Both the position numbers and the translations under genes were made by a program. The notes under the pieces were generated by a model. It had not been told where the DNA came from, ran no database searches, and worked only from the letters and a program-made list of their open reading frames with translations. A stretch of 16,962 bases of DNA, taken from contig JAKIYU010000019.1 of the NCBI GenBank assembly GCA_022708385.1, positions 1 through 16,962 of the forward strand, in the 5' to 3' direction. Positions 14,419 to 16,962 of this stretch are shown one piece after another (position 1 is the stretch's first letter; each line of letters starts with the position of its first letter). The stretch is from Bacteroidota bacterium (GTDB lineage Bacteria > Bacteroidota > Bacteroidia > Bacteroidales > PXBB01).

Positions 14419-16815
14419 TTAAAATTCAACCATGATACCTATTGTGGGTAAAACCGTTCCCGTTTCCCCTGCAAGCTGTTTAAGCTTGTATTTTTGTGAT
14501 GCTGGGGGATCGGACGGGTTTATAATAACAGGAGAGCCGTTTCCATCAGTGTCAAGAAGCAGGTCGGGAGGCAGCTCTGCCTTGAAATTATACACATTCT
14601 GCACATCGAAATACAACATGAGCGACCATTTGTCGAAGAAATACTGTTTGTCCACCCGCATGTCGAGCTGGTGAAAAGGCTTCAGCCTGGCCGCATTGAA
14701 CTGATTATAGTCGAGATAGCCCCTGTTGAGTATGTCCCAGGCCGGTTTACTTGACGATTTATCCATGTCGAACGGCGTATAGGGGGCGCCGCCCGAAAAC
14801 TTGAACTTAAAGCCTATGTCCCAGTTCCGGGGCAGGGTTTTGGTTGCTGTGAAGTTAAGAATGTGCCTGCTGTCCCAGGCCGAGGGGATGTAGCGGCCAT
14901 CGGTATTTTTAAACTCACTGCGTACAAATGTGTAGGATAGAATGACATTTAAACCTTTGTACATGGTCTCGCGGAAATACAACTCGGCGCCATAGGCCCT
15001 GCCCTCTGAAACGGACAGCACTTCTTCATCGCCAAAGATGCCGAAGTCTGCGGCCTTGCTCCCCAGGGGTACGGAATCCCTGACCGAAAACGGGTATTTA
15101 TCGTATTTCTTGTAGAAGCCTTCCACCGAAATCTTGGTGGTGCTGCCCGGCAGGTATTCAACCCCTCCCACAAGATGGTCGGCCTGTATGTAAGTGATTT
15201 GGTTCTGTTTGTTCAGCAACACACCATTTTGCCTGAATCCCAGTGTGGTATAGGACGGGGTTTGAAAGTACCGGCCCGTGTTAAAGTTCAGAAACAGATT
15301 CTCCTTCAGGCTGTAGGATGCCGAAAAGCGCGGCGAAAGCTGCTCTAGCATGTTGGACATGCTTTGGGAATAGTTATTGGCATCGGCCCTTACACCCAGC
15401 GACAGGGTGAGTTTATTGCCTAAAAACGGCCGGCTGGCCTGGGCAAAAGCATGCCATTTGTAAAACTCTATAGCGGAATAATAATCAATCTGCTTTAATT
15501 CGGTAGTGAAGAGCTGCTGCTTTGTACTATTATTATACTTAACATACTCACCACCAGCGCCGTAAACCAGTTTGAAATTGCTGAGCAGGCTCAGGTTTTC
15601 ATAACGCAGCTTGTTCTCGATTTCGTCGGAAACATAATCGTAAATACGCGGGAGGTTTTCGTCGTTACCGGGGTATTTGTACGAAAAATTACGCAACATA
15701 TTACGGCTCAGGATAAAGCTGTGTGAGCCGTTGTTTTTGAATATCTTGTAATTTCCTCCTATGGTATAGTTCCATTGCTCACTCACAGGCAGATACCCCA
15801 GTATATACCTTTGTTCTTCTGTTTCGTTGGCATTGGTGTTGAGTTTGAACTGGTCTATGGCACCGAGGCCCAGTAACGTAAGTTCGTGCTTGTTATCGAA
15901 TTTGGTCTTGGTCTTGAACTGAAAATCGTTGTAGGTAGGCAAAAAAGGCAGGCCGATGGCCGAAAACAGGAACTGCAGGTATGACCGGCGCACAGAGCCG
16001 ATGAAGGTAGTTTTGGGCAATATAGGCCCGTCGAATGTCAAGGACAGATCCGAAGCGCCAATAGTAGCGCGGGTATTGCGCCTTTCTTTGTTCCCGTCAA
16101 GAAGTTTGAATTCGAATATTGAGCTCAATGCATTGCCCCTGTTGGCAGGAAAAGCACCTGCATACATTTCCACTTCCCGCAGAAAGTCAACGTTGAGTAT
16201 GCCCAAAGGGCCACCTGAAGCTCCCTGTGTAGCAAAATGATTGATATTGGGTATTTCAATGCCGTCGAGGTAAAAACGGTTTTCGCTGGCCCCCCCGCCC
16301 CTGATGATGACATCGTTGCGGAATGAAGGCGTTGAAGCCACACCGGGCAGTGACTGTATAACCTTGGATATATCCCTGTTGCCACCGGGATTTTTTTCAA
16401 TTTCCTGAATGCCTATACGCCGCATCGAAACCGGGCTTTCTTCTTTTCGTGCAAATGGGGAGGCCTTGATTACTACCTCTTCCAGTTTTATTTGTGTTTC
16501 TCTGATAGGAATATCTATATTGAAAATTTTTTGATTGGTTACGAGAAATTCCTCCGACACATACTGTTCAAACCCGACAGAGGAAACCGCCAGACGTACA
16601 TACCCGGGTTCTATTCCTGCAAAGATAAAGTTACCATCAAAATCGGAAGTAGAGCCGGTGTTGGTACCAAAAATGATAATATTGGCAAAGGGCACAGGTT
16701 CGTTGTTTGCCACATTGAACACCCTGCCTTTGATGGTGCCTTTCTGTGCCAGCGACTGAAATGAGGTCAGAAGAAGAATATAAATAAAGTACTGAATGTA
16801 TTTTATAGGTTTCAT
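14419..16815 (-). CDS. TonB-dependent outer-membrane receptor
   Basis: The 798-residue protein has a signal peptide (about residues 1-23, ending SLAQ), then a carboxypeptidase-regulatory-like beta-sandwich (GTIKGRVFNVANNEPVPFAN to about residue 105) as is usual for Bacteroidota receptors. The plug domain follows (about 115-225), with KVIQSLPGVAS, VIIRGGGASENRFYLDGIEIP, and VEMYAGAFPA. The remaining 570 residues form the barrel, ending in the aromatic residue of GIMVEF, as outer-membrane barrels do. It lacks a SusD partner, so it is not a classical polysaccharide-utilisation SusC pair. The DUF2271 lipoprotein follows in the same operon. Energy-coupled import of a small ligand such as a metal chelate is likely, but the substrate cannot be read from the sequence. 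A -7 element and a palindrome lie just upstream. Confidence 0.93.
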   Translation of the reverse strand: MKPIKYIQYFIYILLLTSFQSLAQKGTIKGRVFNVANNEPVPFANIIIFGTNTGSTSDFDGNFIFAGIEPGYVRLAVSSVGFEQYVSEEFLVTNQKIFNIDIPIRETQIKLEEVVIKASPFARKEESPVSMRRIGIQEIEKNPGGNRDISKVIQSLPGVASTPSFRNDVIIRGGGASENRFYLDGIEIPNINHFATQGASGGPLGILNVDFLREVEMYAGAFPANRGNALSSIFEFKLLDGNKERRNTRATIGASDLSLTFDGPILPKTTFIGSVRRSYLQFLFSAIGLPFLPTYNDFQFKTKTKFDNKHELTLLGLGAIDQFKLNTNANETEEQRYILGYLPVSEQWNYTIGGNYKIFKNNGSHSFILSRNMLRNFSYKYPGNDENLPRIYDYVSDEIENKLRYENLSLLSNFKLVYGAGGEYVKYNNSTKQQLFTTELKQIDYYSAIEFYKWHAFAQASRPFLGNKLTLSLGVRADANNYSQSMSNMLEQLSPRFSASYSLKENLFLNFNTGRYFQTPSYTTLGFRQNGVLLNKQNQITYIQADHLVGGVEYLPGSTTKISVEGFYKKYDKYPFSVRDSVPLGSKAADFGIFGDEEVLSVSEGRAYGAELYFRETMYKGLNVILSYTFVRSEFKNTDGRYIPSAWDSRHILNFTATKTLPRNWDIGFKFKFSGGAPYTPFDMDKSSSKPAWDILNRGYLDYNQFNAARLKPFHQLDMRVDKQYFFDKWSLMLYFDVQNVYNFKAELPPDLLLDTDGNGSPVIINPSDPPASQKYKLKQLAGETGTVLPTIGIMVEF

Positions 16816-16842
16816 AAACTGATATTATTAATAATTCTGATG

Positions 16843-16850
16843 CAAAATTA
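16843..16850 (-). promoter_or_regulatory. -7 element (TAATTTTG) of the TonB receptor operon
   Basis: On the minus strand TAATTTTG matches TAnnTTTG, 27 nt before the start codon. No TTG stands at the usual -33 distance, so the promoter may need an activator or use a degenerate element. Confidence 0.45.
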
Positions 16851-16876
16851 TAAATAAACAAGTTTGTTATTTATAA
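16848..16876. promoter_or_regulatory. AT-rich palindrome overlapping the receptor promoter
   Basis: Ten-bp arms TTATAAATAA and TTATTTATAA are separated by 9 nt and overlap the -7 element. The position fits an operator for a dimeric regulator controlling the receptor. AT-rich DNA produces such repeats by chance, so support is moderate. Confidence 0.4.
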
Positions 16877-16940
16877 ACATTCTAAATAACAACATTTTTT
16901 AACTAAAACCAAACTCTAAAACTCAGGTAAAAAGAGCGGC

Positions 16941-16962
16941 GGTTTTTGACAAGTCAAAAACC
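16941..16962. repeat. Perfect 10-bp-arm inverted repeat at the window edge
   Basis: Arms GGTTTTTGAC and GTCAAAAACC are separated by only two bases and reach the last base of the window. It could be an operator or the terminator of a gene beyond the edge; the repeat may extend further. The 16877-16940 stretch before it shows nothing else. Confidence 0.5.

Noticed and set aside
14406..14429. Upstream start for the DUF2271 lipoprotein
   Set aside because: It would overlap the receptor gene and lengthen the signal peptide; the ATG at 14405 gives a canonical MKKLL lipoprotein signal.
1..16962. CRISPR arrays, tRNA or rRNA genes, and insertion sequences
   Set aside because: No regularly spaced repeats, cloverleaf sequences, rRNA segments, transposase frames or terminal inverted repeats were found on reading both strands.

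Overview
The window looks like a chromosomal segment from a member of the Bacteroidota. The evidence is: Bacteroidota-type promoter -7 elements (TAnnTTTG) in front of several genes, an almost complete lack of Shine-Dalgarno sequences, an outer-membrane TonB-dependent receptor with a carboxypeptidase-regulatory-like N-terminal domain, several lipoprotein signals, and proteins typical of the phylum (a lipoprotein form of dipeptidyl peptidase III, and a long-form GAPDH relative). I cannot fix the genus. By eye the DNA is moderately AT-rich overall and strikingly AT-rich between about 3.4 and 6.9 kb.

Layout. (1) Positions 1-3400, minus strand: the first 326 codons of a dipeptidyl-peptidase III lipoprotein, running off the left edge; a zinc-dependent phospholipase C / S1-P1 nuclease-fold secreted protein just upstream of it; a repeat-like intergenic stretch; and gcvT of the glycine cleavage system with a good promoter. 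(2) Positions about 3430-6900, plus strand: an AT-rich accessory island with a HigB-HigA toxin-antitoxin pair under a palindromic operator, a KGGVGR-variant ParA/MinD-like ATPase with C-terminal TPR repeats, a small STAS-like (DUF4325) protein, and a decayed metallophosphoesterase fragment. (3) Positions about 6904-13605, plus strand: a BCS1-like AAA+ ATPase, a 1368-residue protein carrying the ATP-grasp and phosphohistidine domains of pyruvate phosphate dikinase (PPDK) but not its C-terminal PEP/pyruvate barrel, and a divergent GAPDH-like dehydrogenase. A 27-codon relic after the dehydrogenase matches the C-terminus of the AAA+ protein. (4) Positions 13662-16962, minus strand: a TonB-dependent receptor followed at 13 nt by a DUF2271 lipoprotein, with AT-rich palindromes upstream.

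How the genes may work together. The AAA+ ATPase / truncated dikinase / GAPDH-like set is the best candidate for an undescribed system. It combines a phosphotransfer enzyme lacking its usual acceptor domain with a large unknown helical N-terminus, an AAA+ remodeller, and a glycolytic-type dehydrogenase with an altered cofactor pocket. The relic of a second AAA+ tail suggests the locus was once larger or duplicated. The AT-rich island resembles a defence or conflict island. The TonB receptor and DUF2271 lipoprotein probably form an uptake pair for an unidentified substrate. Functions are assigned by recognising family motifs by eye; no database search was run.
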